Shown piece by piece: positions 30,362 to 39,833 of a stretch of 64,000 nt of DNA; position 1 is the stretch's first letter; each line of letters begins with the position of its first letter. Source of the stretch: Flavobacteriaceae bacterium (GTDB taxonomy: Bacteria > Bacteroidota > Bacteroidia > Flavobacteriales > Flavobacteriaceae); contig JABAZC010000066.1 of the NCBI GenBank assembly GCA_018608625.1, positions 1-64,000 of the forward strand. The letters are read 5' to 3'. Under the pieces are notes generated by a model that was not told the origin of the DNA, did not search any database, and saw nothing but the letters and a program-made list of their open reading frames with translations. The translations under genes were made by a program, and so were the position numbers.

Positions 30362-31540
30362 ATGAAAGCAGATTTATTTGAAGCCCCTGATTATTACAAT
30401 TTAGACGATTTACTTTCAGAAGAGCACAAGCTCGTTAGGAGTGCCGCTCGTGATTGGGTAAAAAGAGATATTTCTCCTATTATAAATGACTATGCTCAAA
30501 AAGCAGAGTTTCCAACTCAAATTATTGGTGGCTTAGCTGATATTGGTGCTTTTGGACCTTACATTCCAACTGAATATGGTGGTGCTGGTCTGGACCAAAT
30601 TTCATACGGACTAATAATGCAAGAAATTGAACGTGGGGATTCAGGTGTTCGAAGTACAGCTTCCGTACAATCCTCGTTAGTAATGTATCCTATCTGGAAA
30701 TATGGAAATGAAGAACAACGACAAAAATACCTACCTAAACTAGCAAGTGGTGAATGGATTGGCTGCTTTGGACTCACTGAACCTGACCACGGAAGTAACC
30801 CTGGAGGTATGACTACTAACTTTAAGGATATGGGTGACCATTATTTATTAAATGGTGCTAAGATGTGGATTTCTAACTCCCCTATAGCCCAACTAGCTGT
30901 CGTGTGGGCTAAGAATGAAGAGGGTCGAATACATGGGTTGATTGTAGAGCGTGGTATGGAAGGATTCACAACTCCTGAAACACATAATAAATGGTCTCTA
31001 AGAGCTAGTTCGACTGGAGAGCTTATATTTGATAATGTAAAGATTCCAAAAGAAAACTTACTTCCAAACAAATCAGGGTTGGGTGCTCCCTTAGGGTGTT
31101 TAGACTCGGCTCGTTATGGAATAGCTTGGGGTGCTATTGGAGCAGCGATGGATTGTTATGACACAGCGCTGAGATATAGTAAAGAACGGATTCAATTTGG
31201 AAAACCAATTGGTCAATTTCAATTGCAGCAAAAGAAACTTTCAGAAATGATTACCGAAATTACCAAAGCTCAATTATTGACATGGCGATTAGGAGTGTTA
31301 AAAAATGAAGACCGTGCTACCACTGCTCAGATTTCAATGGCTAAAAGAAATAATGTGGACATGGCTATAAAAATAGCCCGTGAAGCACGTCAAATGTTAG
31401 GCGGTATGGGAATTAGCGGAGACTATAGTATTATGCGCCACTCCATGAATCTAGAAAGCGTTATCACTTACGAAGGAACTCACGACATCCATTTATTAAT
31501 AACTGGCTTTGACATTACTGGCTTAAACGCATTCAAGTAA
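30362..31540 (+). CDS. Acyl-CoA dehydrogenase (glutaryl-CoA dehydrogenase-like)
   Basis: ADIGAFGPYIPTEYGGAGLDQISYGLIMQEIERGDSGVRS...GCFGLTEPDHGSNPGGM...ESVITYEGTHDIHLLITG. Confidence 0.92.
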   Translation: MKADLFEAPDYYNLDDLLSEEHKLVRSAARDWVKRDISPIINDYAQKAEFPTQIIGGLADIGAFGPYIPTEYGGAGLDQISYGLIMQEIERGDSGVRSTASVQSSLVMYPIWKYGNEEQRQKYLPKLASGEWIGCFGLTEPDHGSNPGGMTTNFKDMGDHYLLNGAKMWISNSPIAQLAVVWAKNEEGRIHGLIVERGMEGFTTPETHNKWSLRASSTGELIFDNVKIPKENLLPNKSGLGAPLGCLDSARYGIAWGAIGAAMDCYDTALRYSKERIQFGKPIGQFQLQQKKLSEMITEITKAQLLTWRLGVLKNEDRATTAQISMAKRNNVDMAIKIAREARQMLGGMGISGDYSIMRHSMNLESVITYEGTHDIHLLITGFDITGLNAFK

Positions 31541-31548
31541 AACTTTTA

Positions 31549-32298
31549 ATGAAAATTATCTTGCGAACACTTATAATTACACTCACTATAAGTCTAATCT
31601 TTGTTGGCTGTAATATAAACTCAGAAATACCAGAAGTTCCTTATTATATTGGAGATGACGACCCTGCAGAAGAGGAAGAGTATGTTCCAAGAAACTTTAA
31701 ACTAATTTCATTAGGAGACAGCTATACCATAGGACAGAGTGTCTGCGAAGACTGTCGGTTCCCAGCTCAGTTAAGAGATAGCTTACAAACCTATTTTTCG
31801 GAAGCAGACTCTCTAAGTCTTGAAGTCATTGCACAAACCGGATGGACCACATCAAACCTCAAAAGTGCAATTACCACAGCACAACCACCTACTGACTTTG
31901 ATTTAGCAACTCTTTTAATAGGGGTCAACAATCAATACCAAGGTAAACCTTTTAGCCTCTATGAGACTGAATTTGTAGAACTTATCAATACCGCTATTTC
32001 ATTAGTAGGAGGAGATCATACTAAACTAATTGTATTATCAATCCCTGACTATGCCTACACCCCTTTTGGTCAAAACTCCAATCCCACCTACATAAGTGAA
32101 CAACTTGAACTTTACAATTCATATGCGCAGACGTATTGTGAGAATAACAATTTGAATTACGTCTACATCACCGATATCACACAAGAAGGACTGACAAACA
32201 CTGAACTTGTAGCTTCTGATAACCTACACCCCTCAACACTAGCTTATACTAGGTTTGTACAGCGTATTTTACCGATAGCCTTAGATATTTTAGATTAA
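31549..32298 (+). CDS. SGNH/GDSL hydrolase lipoprotein
   Basis: Lipobox ISLIFVGC; LISLGDSYTIGQS; SDNLHPSTLAY (catalytic DxxH). Confidence 0.85.
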   Translation: MKIILRTLIITLTISLIFVGCNINSEIPEVPYYIGDDDPAEEEEYVPRNFKLISLGDSYTIGQSVCEDCRFPAQLRDSLQTYFSEADSLSLEVIAQTGWTTSNLKSAITTAQPPTDFDLATLLIGVNNQYQGKPFSLYETEFVELINTAISLVGGDHTKLIVLSIPDYAYTPFGQNSNPTYISEQLELYNSYAQTYCENNNLNYVYITDITQEGLTNTELVASDNLHPSTLAYTRFVQRILPIALDILD

Positions 32299-32323
32299 TA
32301 AACTTATTGATTTTTTGAGTCAG

Positions 32324-32656
32324 TTAATCTTCGGGAGCTAACTCTACTTTAAGCCCCTCTAGATTTAAGCTTATTTGAATTTGGCAACTCAATCGGCTTG
32401 TCGGTTTCACATTAAAAGCTTCACTGAGCATTGCGTCTTCTTCGTCTAACTTTTCGTTAAGCTCATGACTTGACTGAACATAGCACTGACACGAAGCACA
32501 CATAGCCATTCCGCCACAAACCCCAATCGTTCCTTCTGGAGCTAATTCAAAAAGTCGCACTACTTCCATTAAGTTCAAAGCCATATCTGTAGGAGCCTGA
32601 ACATCATGTAGGATTCCATCGCGATCAGTAATTTGTATGTGTACGTCTTGAGTCAT
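32324..32656 (-). CDS. [2Fe-2S] ferredoxin (adrenodoxin-like)
   Basis: CGGMAMCASCQCYV...SRLSCQI: C-x5-C-x2-C...C cluster motif. Confidence 0.88.
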   Translation of the reverse strand: MTQDVHIQITDRDGILHDVQAPTDMALNLMEVVRLFELAPEGTIGVCGGMAMCASCQCYVQSSHELNEKLDEEDAMLSEAFNVKPTSRLSCQIQISLNLEGLKVELAPED

Positions 32657-33723
32657 TAATTTATAGATTTTACAACAACTTTAGGCGCTTCCTTGCGAGT
32701 CCCATCAAATCCATCAATCCCACTTACTGTTGTATATTTTAACACGTACCGCTTACCCGGATTAATAATCTTATAAGCTGCTTGACACATAAGAGTGGCT
32801 TCATGGAATCCACAAAGTATAAGTTTTAATTTACCTGGATAGGTGTTTACATCTCCAATCGCAAACACACCAGGAATATTGGTTTGATAATCCAGAGCGT
32901 TATTTACCTTGATTGCATTTTTTTCAATTTCAAGACCCCAATCAGCGATAGGACCTAATTTTGGAGACAATCCAAATAATGGAATAAAGTTATCCGTCTC
33001 TATCCTTAGTGGAGACTCCCCTGACTTGGTCACTTCTATAGCTTCTAGCTTGCTATCTCCAAATACCGCTGTTACTTCAGCTGGAGTGATAAGCTTAATT
33101 AAGCCTTTGTTCTTTAACTCTTGAACTTTCTCGACAGAATCTAGAGCGCCTCTAAACTCATTACGACGGTGAATAAGTGTAACTTCACTAGCCACTTCAC
33201 TTAAAAATATAGCCCAATCTAGTGCCGAGTCCCCACCACCAGCAATGACCACTTTCTGCCCCCTATACACTTCGGGGTCTTTAATGATGTAAGCAACTCC
33301 TTTGTCTTCAAAAGACTGTAAGTGTTTGATCGAAGGTTTTCTTGGCTCAAAACTTCCAAGTCCCCCAGCAATAGCAACTATTGGTGCCTTGTGTTTTGTC
33401 CCTTTATTTGTGGTTACTGTGAAATAGCCATCTGCTAACTTCTCAATTGTTTCTGCCCGCTCACCTAAAGTAAATCCTGGCTCAAATTGCTTTGACTGCT
33501 CCAAAAGTTTGTCAGTCAGATCACCTGCTAAAATTTCTGGATAAGCAGGTATATCATAGATCGGTTTTTTTGGGTATATTTCTGAACACTGTCCACCAGG
33601 ATGAGGCAAGGCATCTATAAGGTGACATTTGAGTTTTAAAAGTCCGGCTTCAAAAACTGTAAACAAACCTGTTGGCCCAGCACCAATAATTAAAATATCA
33701 GTCGTAATCATGTTATGCTTCAA
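32656..33723 (-). CDS. Ferredoxin--NADP reductase, TrxB-like (NAD(P)/FAD-dependent oxidoreductase)
   Basis: DILIIGAGPTGLFTVFEAGLLKL...HPGGQCSEIYPKKPIYDIPAYPEI...VVIAGGGDSALDWA...GVFAIGDVNTYPGKLKLILCGFHEA. Confidence 0.9.
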   Translation of the reverse strand: MKHNMITTDILIIGAGPTGLFTVFEAGLLKLKCHLIDALPHPGGQCSEIYPKKPIYDIPAYPEILAGDLTDKLLEQSKQFEPGFTLGERAETIEKLADGYFTVTTNKGTKHKAPIVAIAGGLGSFEPRKPSIKHLQSFEDKGVAYIIKDPEVYRGQKVVIAGGGDSALDWAIFLSEVASEVTLIHRRNEFRGALDSVEKVQELKNKGLIKLITPAEVTAVFGDSKLEAIEVTKSGESPLRIETDNFIPLFGLSPKLGPIADWGLEIEKNAIKVNNALDYQTNIPGVFAIGDVNTYPGKLKLILCGFHEATLMCQAAYKIINPGKRYVLKYTTVSGIDGFDGTRKEAPKVVVKSIN

Positions 33724-33955
33724 TATTTATTACCGACTCAATTTGTGGCGCATGCTTTTTAATCGTCAATTCCACACCCGACTTCAATGTCATTTGATTT
33801 ACACTACAAGACGAACAGGCTCCAATAAGTTGTACTTTGACTAAACGGTCATCTTCTATAGAAATGAGATTTATATTTCCGCCATCATTTTGTAGAAATG
33901 GACGAATTTCATCTAAAGCTTTCTCGACGTTTAGTCTAATTTCTTCTGAACTCAT
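33713..33955 (-). CDS. NifU C-terminal domain protein (Fe-S scaffold)
   Basis: VEKALDEIRPFLQNDGGNINLISIEDD...LIGACSSCSVNQMTLKSGVE: CxxC scaffold motif. Confidence 0.93.
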   Translation of the reverse strand: MSSEEIRLNVEKALDEIRPFLQNDGGNINLISIEDDRLVKVQLIGACSSCSVNQMTLKSGVELTIKKHAPQIESVINIEA

Positions 33956-33960
33956 AGTTG

Positions 33961-35094
33961 TTATTTTTTAACTGCAGCACAGCCTGCCATTGTTGTTATT
34001 TTTATTGCATCAGTAGGTGGTAACGCTGTATTTCTACGAACGACTTCTTGAGCAATATTTTGAGTGATTTTACTAAATGCTTCTTGAATAAGAGTGGCTG
34101 TTTGCATGGCAGCTGGGCGACCAAAATCTCCTGCTTCTCTTACACTTTGAACCAGTGGAATTTCTCCTAGAAAAGGGACTTTTAAATCCTCCGCTAAGTG
34201 CTTAGCACCTTCCTTTCCAAAGATAAAATATTTATGCTCTGGTAATTCTTCTGGTGTAAAATAAGCCATGTTTTCAATAATCCCTAAAACAGGCACATTG
34301 ATACTGTCTTGTTGAAACATTGCAACTCCTTTTCTAGCGTCTGCAAGTGCTACATTTTGAGGAGTACTTACCACTACTGCTCCTGTTATTGGCAAGGCCT
34401 GCATGATACTCAAATGGATGTCTCCTGTTCCCGGTGGCAAATCAATTAAAAGAAAATCAAGCTCTCCCCAGGCAGCATCAAAGATCATTTGGTTTAGTGC
34501 TTTTGCGGCCATTGGACCTCTCCATACCACCGCTTGATCTGGTTTTGTGAAAAAACCAATAGATAATATTTTAACGCCATAGTTTTCTACTGGCTTCATT
34601 TTAGACTTTCCATCGATCATTACCGCTAACGGCTTCTCGTTTTGAACGTCGAACATAATGGGAATAGAAGGACCATAAATATCTGCATCGAGGATACCAA
34701 CTTTAAAACCCATTTTAGAAAGAGTAACAGCAAGATTTGAAGTAACGGTTGATTTACCAACGCCTCCTTTGCCAGAGGCTACGGCAACAATATTTTGAAT
34801 TCCAGGAATTGACTTCCCTTTGACTTCGCTTTTAGGCTGATTTGAAACCTCAACTTTTATGTTGACAGTAATTTTTGCTTTGGCATACACCAACTCATGA
34901 ATTGTTTTTAGGATGTCAACTTCAGTTCGTTTTTTAGCTTGTAAACTAGGGTTAGAAATAGTGATGTCTACTATCACCTCATCGCTAAAAACGATTATAT
35001 TTTTAACAGCCTGGCTATCGATCATGTTCTGACCTTCTCCAGGAACTGTAATTGTTTTGAGCGCTTGCTCAATATCTTTTTTATTAAATTTCAA
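33961..35094 (-). CDS. apbC: Mrp/NBP35 family Fe-S carrier ATPase
   Basis: VASGKGGVGKSTVTSNLAVTLSKMGFKVGILDADIYGPSIP; N-terminal MIP18-like domain. Confidence 0.95.
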   Translation of the reverse strand: MKFNKKDIEQALKTITVPGEGQNMIDSQAVKNIIVFSDEVIVDITISNPSLQAKKRTEVDILKTIHELVYAKAKITVNIKVEVSNQPKSEVKGKSIPGIQNIVAVASGKGGVGKSTVTSNLAVTLSKMGFKVGILDADIYGPSIPIMFDVQNEKPLAVMIDGKSKMKPVENYGVKILSIGFFTKPDQAVVWRGPMAAKALNQMIFDAAWGELDFLLIDLPPGTGDIHLSIMQALPITGAVVVSTPQNVALADARKGVAMFQQDSINVPVLGIIENMAYFTPEELPEHKYFIFGKEGAKHLAEDLKVPFLGEIPLVQSVREAGDFGRPAAMQTATLIQEAFSKITQNIAQEVVRRNTALPPTDAIKITTMAGCAAVKK

Positions 35095-35184
35095 AGTTTC
35101 TAATTTAGATGGATTCTAAAGTGCAAATATACAGTGAAATGTTTAAAAACAGAAGTGGATTAGATTAAATGATGCCTTTGAAAG

Positions 35185-35511
35185 CTAGAGTGCTTTTGCT
35201 GGATCCCAAAATAAGGATTCAAAGTCTATAATTTGATTCCCTTCAACCTTAATCCCTTCACTTTCTAAGAGCTGCTGCATTAAGTTAGTACCTTCAAAAT
35301 GGTGTTTACCAGTCAGCAAGCCTTTGCGATTTACAACTCGGTGTGCAGGGACGTCTTTTCCATGAGAAGCGGTCATTGCATAACCTACCATTCTTGCACT
35401 TTTGGTAGCCCCTAAATATCGAGCAATTGCACCATAACTGGTAACTCTCCCATAGGGAATTTGTCGGGCTACTTCATGACATTTATCAAAAAAATGAGTT
35501 GAATTAGGCAT
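35185..35511 (-). CDS. MGMT family alkyltransferase-like (ATL) protein
   Basis: IPYGRVTSYGAIARYLGATKSARMVGYAM...VPAHRVVNRKG: PCHRV motif altered to PAHRV. Confidence 0.88.
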   Translation of the reverse strand: MPNSTHFFDKCHEVARQIPYGRVTSYGAIARYLGATKSARMVGYAMTASHGKDVPAHRVVNRKGLLTGKHHFEGTNLMQQLLESEGIKVEGNQIIDFESLFWDPAKAL

Positions 35512-35516
35512 ATCGG

Positions 35517-36146
35517 CTATAAAGCTATTAATAGATCTATTAAAGTAATAACCGCCACGGCAGCAGTGATGAAAGCAATTGTCTGGTTCATTCTTTTTTG
35601 AGATGAAATTTTAGAATTTTTAATTCTCTCAAAAAACATAATATAAACATAAAATGCTACAAAAGTTCCAGAGATGACTCCTGCAACATAGGCTCCAATC
35701 GACAAATTATCCAAATATATCCAATTAACGGTCACTAGCGCAGTCACCACATAAGCTTGATAAGGAATCGGAAATATATTAAGTGAAGACATGAAAAGAC
35801 CTTGAAAAAAGCAGCTTTTTTTACTTTTAGATGCATCTACTTCCTGAACAGCAACTTCTCTTTTAGCTAGAATGAAAAAGTAACTAGAAATTAGCAAAAA
35901 AACAACTAGGGCGACCCATTTAAGGATTTCTATAACATCTAGATATTGACTAAGATATTTAGCGAAGACTACGGCTAAGTAAGTTTGTAAGCCGACAGTC
36001 ATACAAGCTCCTAATGAAAACATAAATGCGCGGGTGTAACCTTGTTTTAAACTGATCTTCGCGGCGGTCATATTAAGTAATCCAGGAGGAATCACCCCCA
36101 CAAAAGCAACTAATAGTCCAAGTAAAAATAAATATGAAATGTTCAA
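35517..36146 (-). CDS. LysE family translocator
   Basis: GVIPPGLLNMTAAKISLKQGYTRAFMFSLGACMTVGLQTYLAVVF; 6 TM pattern. Confidence 0.85.
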   Translation of the reverse strand: MNISYLFLLGLLVAFVGVIPPGLLNMTAAKISLKQGYTRAFMFSLGACMTVGLQTYLAVVFAKYLSQYLDVIEILKWVALVVFLLISSYFFILAKREVAVQEVDASKSKKSCFFQGLFMSSLNIFPIPYQAYVVTALVTVNWIYLDNLSIGAYVAGVISGTFVAFYVYIMFFERIKNSKISSQKRMNQTIAFITAAVAVITLIDLLIAL

Positions 36147-36149
36147 AAT

Positions 36150-36824
36150 TTAATTTATTTTAAATCTAATATACGTAATTGCTTTTTGAGTTTCTAGATA
36201 TTGATTTTCATAAAAAGTCTGAATTGTAGTCACTTCTTCAGGGCTGCCTTCTTGTCGGTACACATCATGATTAGCATATTGAACCTCATGGCCTTGCCCA
36301 TGCAAAAGGCCTAAGGTGTATCCATGCATGAATTCGCTGTCTGTTTTAAGGTGCATTATCCCTGTGTCGTTTAAAATGTTTTTATAACGCATCAAAAATG
36401 AGTCATTAGTCATGCGATGTTTGGTTCGCTTGTACTTAATTTGAGGATCTGGAAATGTAATCCATATTTCATCTACTTCATTGGCTGCGAACAAAGATTC
36501 TACAAGTTCAATTTGGGCTCTAATAAAAGCGACGTTGGTAAGTTTATTTTCAATTGCTGTTTTGGCCCCTCTCCAGAACCTTGCTCCCTTAATATCTATT
36601 CCAATAAAGTTTTTTTCTGGATAACGCTTAGCTAATCCAACCGTATACTCGCCTTTCCCACAGCCTAACTCTAAGACTAAGGGGTTATTATTTTTGAAAA
36701 ACTGTTGATTCCACTGCCCCTTTAGTGGATACACAGCATCGACTAGCTCTTCACGCTTAGGCTGAAACACATTATGAAATGTGTCATTTTCATTGAATCT
36801 TTTAAGTTTGTTTTTGCTTCCCAC
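36150..36824 (-). CDS. trmB: tRNA (guanine-N7)-methyltransferase
   Basis: LELGCGKGEYTVGLAKRYPEKNFIGIDIKGARFWRGAKTA...ITFPDPQIKYKRTKHRMTND. Confidence 0.94.
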   Translation of the reverse strand: MGSKNKLKRFNENDTFHNVFQPKREELVDAVYPLKGQWNQQFFKNNNPLVLELGCGKGEYTVGLAKRYPEKNFIGIDIKGARFWRGAKTAIENKLTNVAFIRAQIELVESLFAANEVDEIWITFPDPQIKYKRTKHRMTNDSFLMRYKNILNDTGIMHLKTDSEFMHGYTLGLLHGQGHEVQYANHDVYRQEGSPEEVTTIQTFYENQYLETQKAITYIRFKIN

Positions 36825-36866
36825 TTGAATTAATTTTTGTCAAAAATACGGAAAGAATTCTGGATA

Positions 36867-37910
36867 CTAGTTTTGTTTCTGAAGCGTAAATGAGAATTCA
36901 CTTCCAACAGCAAATTTACTTTCTACATAAATTTTCTCTTCATGAGCCTCAACGATGTGTTTTACAATAGACAATCCAAGACCGGAGCCTCCTTCTTCTC
37001 TAGAGCCACTTTTATCAACCCGATAAAACCGCTCAAATAAACGTGTTAGATGCGCACTTTCAATTCCCTCTCCATTATCAGTAACTCGAACAATTAGCTT
37101 ATTCGAATTTATATTTTCAACACTAATTTCAGTTGTTCCGTTATTATGGCCATATTTAATAGAATTGACAACCAAATTTGTCAGGACCTGCTGAATTCTT
37201 TCTTGATCTGCAATAACCATGACAGGGTTAGAATACTCTTTATCTAAAATCAAGGAAATGTTTTTATGCTCTGCTTTAATTTCAAGTAATTCAAATACAT
37301 TTGTAATAAGTTCAATGATGTCAAAGGTTTCAAGAGTTAAATTTGCATCGCCAATTTCTAACTTGGTAATCATATCTAGGTCTTTTACTATATAAATTAA
37401 CCGGTCCACGCCTTTATCAGCACGTTTTAAATATTTATCTCTAATTTTAGGGTCCTCAGAAGCACCTTCGAGAAGCGTAGAAATATAACCCTGAACTGTG
37501 AAAAGAGGGGTTTTGAGTTCATGGGAGACATTACCAATAAATTCTTTTCGGTATTCTTCCCTGCCTTTCAAAGCTTCTAGTTCAAGTTTTTTGTTTTTAG
37601 CATAGTCATCAATCTCTTTTTTTAAAGTTGCCATATCAGTGTTGATCGGGCTGTTGTTAAACGTGGTTGACTCTAATAGTGTGAGGTCTTTATAAATCTT
37701 TTTGATACTATTAAAAACATATTTTTCAAGCCGCAAATGAATTAAAACAAATGAAAAAACAAATGAAAACAGGGCCCAATAACATAAAACGTTAAGGTTA
37801 GTCTTAGCAAAAAAATACAAAAAAACACTCAACAGAAATGTTTGCAAAAGCGTTATATAAAGCGCAGTGAAAAAAGAGAATATGTGAGATTTTTTTATTT
37901 TATTTTTCAT
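36867..37910 (-). CDS. Sensor histidine kinase (PhoR-like)
   Basis: FIGNVSHELKTPLFTVQGYISTLLEGA; NLVVNSIKYG; DNGEGI; GSGLGLSIVKHIVEAH. Confidence 0.93.
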   Translation of the reverse strand: MKNKIKKSHIFSFFTALYITLLQTFLLSVFLYFFAKTNLNVLCYWALFSFVFSFVLIHLRLEKYVFNSIKKIYKDLTLLESTTFNNSPINTDMATLKKEIDDYAKNKKLELEALKGREEYRKEFIGNVSHELKTPLFTVQGYISTLLEGASEDPKIRDKYLKRADKGVDRLIYIVKDLDMITKLEIGDANLTLETFDIIELITNVFELLEIKAEHKNISLILDKEYSNPVMVIADQERIQQVLTNLVVNSIKYGHNNGTTEISVENINSNKLIVRVTDNGEGIESAHLTRLFERFYRVDKSGSREEGGSGLGLSIVKHIVEAHEEKIYVESKFAVGSEFSFTLQKQN

Positions 37911-38599
37911 TAAGCTGTAAACTTATACCCGACCCCTTTAATTGTCTTGAACGAATCATCACCGATTTTTTCACGGAGCTTTCGAATATGAACATCAATC
38001 GTACGACCTCCAACAACTACTTCATTTCCCCATACTTTATCTAAAATCTCATCTCTTTTAAAAACTTTACCAGGCTTAGAGGCTAACAAAGACAATAATT
38101 CAAATTCCTTTCGAGGTAAAACTAGCTCGTTTCCTTTGTAGATAATCTTGTAGGCTTCTCTGTCTATTGTTAAATCACCTACTTTAATAAGCTCTGAATC
38201 ATCCATGGGTGTCGCCTCATTAAGGCGTCTTAATAATGCTTTTATTTTACTAACCAATATTTTGGGTTTAATTGGTTTTGTGATATAGTCGTCGGCACCG
38301 GCCTCAAACCCAGCGAGCTGAGAGTAGTCCTCTCCTCGGGCTGTTAAAAAGGTGATAATCGTCCCTTTTAGTTCTGGAAATGCACGGATTTGCCCACATG
38401 CTTCAATCCCATCCATCTCAGGCATCATCACATCCATAATAATCAAATGAGGTTGGTTTATTTTAGCTGATTTCACCGCCTCCAATCCATTAACAGCAGT
38501 TACAACCGTATAACCCTCAGCTATCAAATTATAACTTAGAATTTCTAAGATATCTGGCTCGTCATCCACTAGCAGTATTTTGATAGTATCGTTATTCAT
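37910..38599 (-). CDS. Response regulator, OmpR/PhoB family
   Basis: KILLVDDEPDILEIL...LIIMDVMMPEMDG; C-terminal winged helix GRTIDVHIRKLREKIGDDSFKTIKGVGYKF. Confidence 0.95.
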   Translation of the reverse strand: MNNDTIKILLVDDEPDILEILSYNLIAEGYTVVTAVNGLEAVKSAKINQPHLIIMDVMMPEMDGIEACGQIRAFPELKGTIITFLTARGEDYSQLAGFEAGADDYITKPIKPKILVSKIKALLRRLNEATPMDDSELIKVGDLTIDREAYKIIYKGNELVLPRKEFELLSLLASKPGKVFKRDEILDKVWGNEVVVGGRTIDVHIRKLREKIGDDSFKTIKGVGYKFTA

Positions 38600-38784
38600 T
38601 TTTAATATATGTAATTTTTATAAAGATAGAAAAATTAAACGCTGTGTTGAAAAATATAAATTTAATAACATTAAATTAAAGTCTTCGTAACACTGAGTTG
38701 ATTGATTAAATAAATAACGATTAACTATCGATGTTGTACAAACTAACAATAATTGGACTAAAAATTAATCTTTTTTATTCCCTT

Positions 38785-38817
38785 TAAAAGAGCATTGCTT
38801 AATGGCAACGCTCTTTT
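38785..38817. terminator. Terminator-like hairpin between divergent genes
   Basis: AAAAGAGCATTGC-TTAATG-GCAACGCTCTTTT (one A-C mismatch), T-rich on both strands. Confidence 0.55.
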
Positions 38818-38852
38818 AATTTTAGCTACTTTTGTAATGGAATTTAAGTTAT

Positions 38853-39833
38853 ATGATTAGTAAAGGTTTAATATTTAACATTACATCCGAAGCCGATTTT
38901 AATAAAGTGGCTTTAGCTGTTTTTAGACATCAGTTTAAGCATAACTCCGTATATCGTTCGTTTTGCGACTTACTTTACAAACATCCTAGTGATGTGAAAA
39001 CACTAAAACAAATTCCTTTTTTACCGATTCAATTTTTTAAAAGTCATAAAGTTGTATCCACAACCAAACCTTCAGAGGCTACCTTCACAAGTAGTGGAAC
39101 TACTGGCAGCATTGTTAGTAAACACTTTGTGAGTGACTTAGAAATCTACAAACATAGCTTTAGATATGGATTTAAATCGTTTTATGGAGCGGTTGAAGAT
39201 TATACAGTCCTAGCCCTTTTGCCATCCTATTTAGAACGTGAAGGTTCATCATTAGTATACATGGCAAATGATATGATTGAACAATCCAAACAGCCTGAAA
39301 GTGGATTTTATTTACATGATTTAGAAGCCTTAAAAAACACCTTACTGAGACTTGAAGCGAAAGGTGAAAAAACCCTACTAATAGGAGTGTCTTACGCCTT
39401 ATTAGATCTGATTGAATTGCATTCATTCAATTTAAAACACACCATTGTCATGGAAACTGGCGGCATGAAGGGTCAGCGTAAAGAACTTGTGAAATCAGAG
39501 TTACATTCCATTTTGAGACACGGATTTGGTATTGATAAAATTCATAGTGAATACGGCATGACCGAATTATTATCCCAAGCCTATTCCAAAGGAGATGGGG
39601 TATTTGAAATGCCTAGTTGGATGAAAATTCTTACCCGAGACCCAGAAGATGCCTTAAGCATTCAACATATTGGAAAGTCGGGTGGTGTTAATGTGATTGA
39701 CTTGGCAAACATAAATTCTTGTGCATTTATTGCAACGCAAGATTTAGGGAGAATTCATATTAATGGCTCGTTTGAAATCTTAGGCAGATTCGATGAGTCT
39801 GATATTAGAGGTTGTAACCTGATGGTGCTTTAA
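38853..39833 (+). CDS. LuxE-like acyl-protein synthetase / acyltransferase
   Basis: IPFLPIQFFKSHKVVSTTKPSEATFTSSGTTGSIVSKHFVSD...ETGGMKGQRKEL...GIDKIHSEYGMTELLSQAYS. Confidence 0.88.
   Translation: MISKGLIFNITSEADFNKVALAVFRHQFKHNSVYRSFCDLLYKHPSDVKTLKQIPFLPIQFFKSHKVVSTTKPSEATFTSSGTTGSIVSKHFVSDLEIYKHSFRYGFKSFYGAVEDYTVLALLPSYLEREGSSLVYMANDMIEQSKQPESGFYLHDLEALKNTLLRLEAKGEKTLLIGVSYALLDLIELHSFNLKHTIVMETGGMKGQRKELVKSELHSILRHGFGIDKIHSEYGMTELLSQAYSKGDGVFEMPSWMKILTRDPEDALSIQHIGKSGGVNVIDLANINSCAFIATQDLGRIHINGSFEILGRFDESDIRGCNLMVL

Noticed and set aside
38853-39833. Bioluminescence operon
   Set aside because: Only a LuxE-like gene; no luxC/D/A/B.
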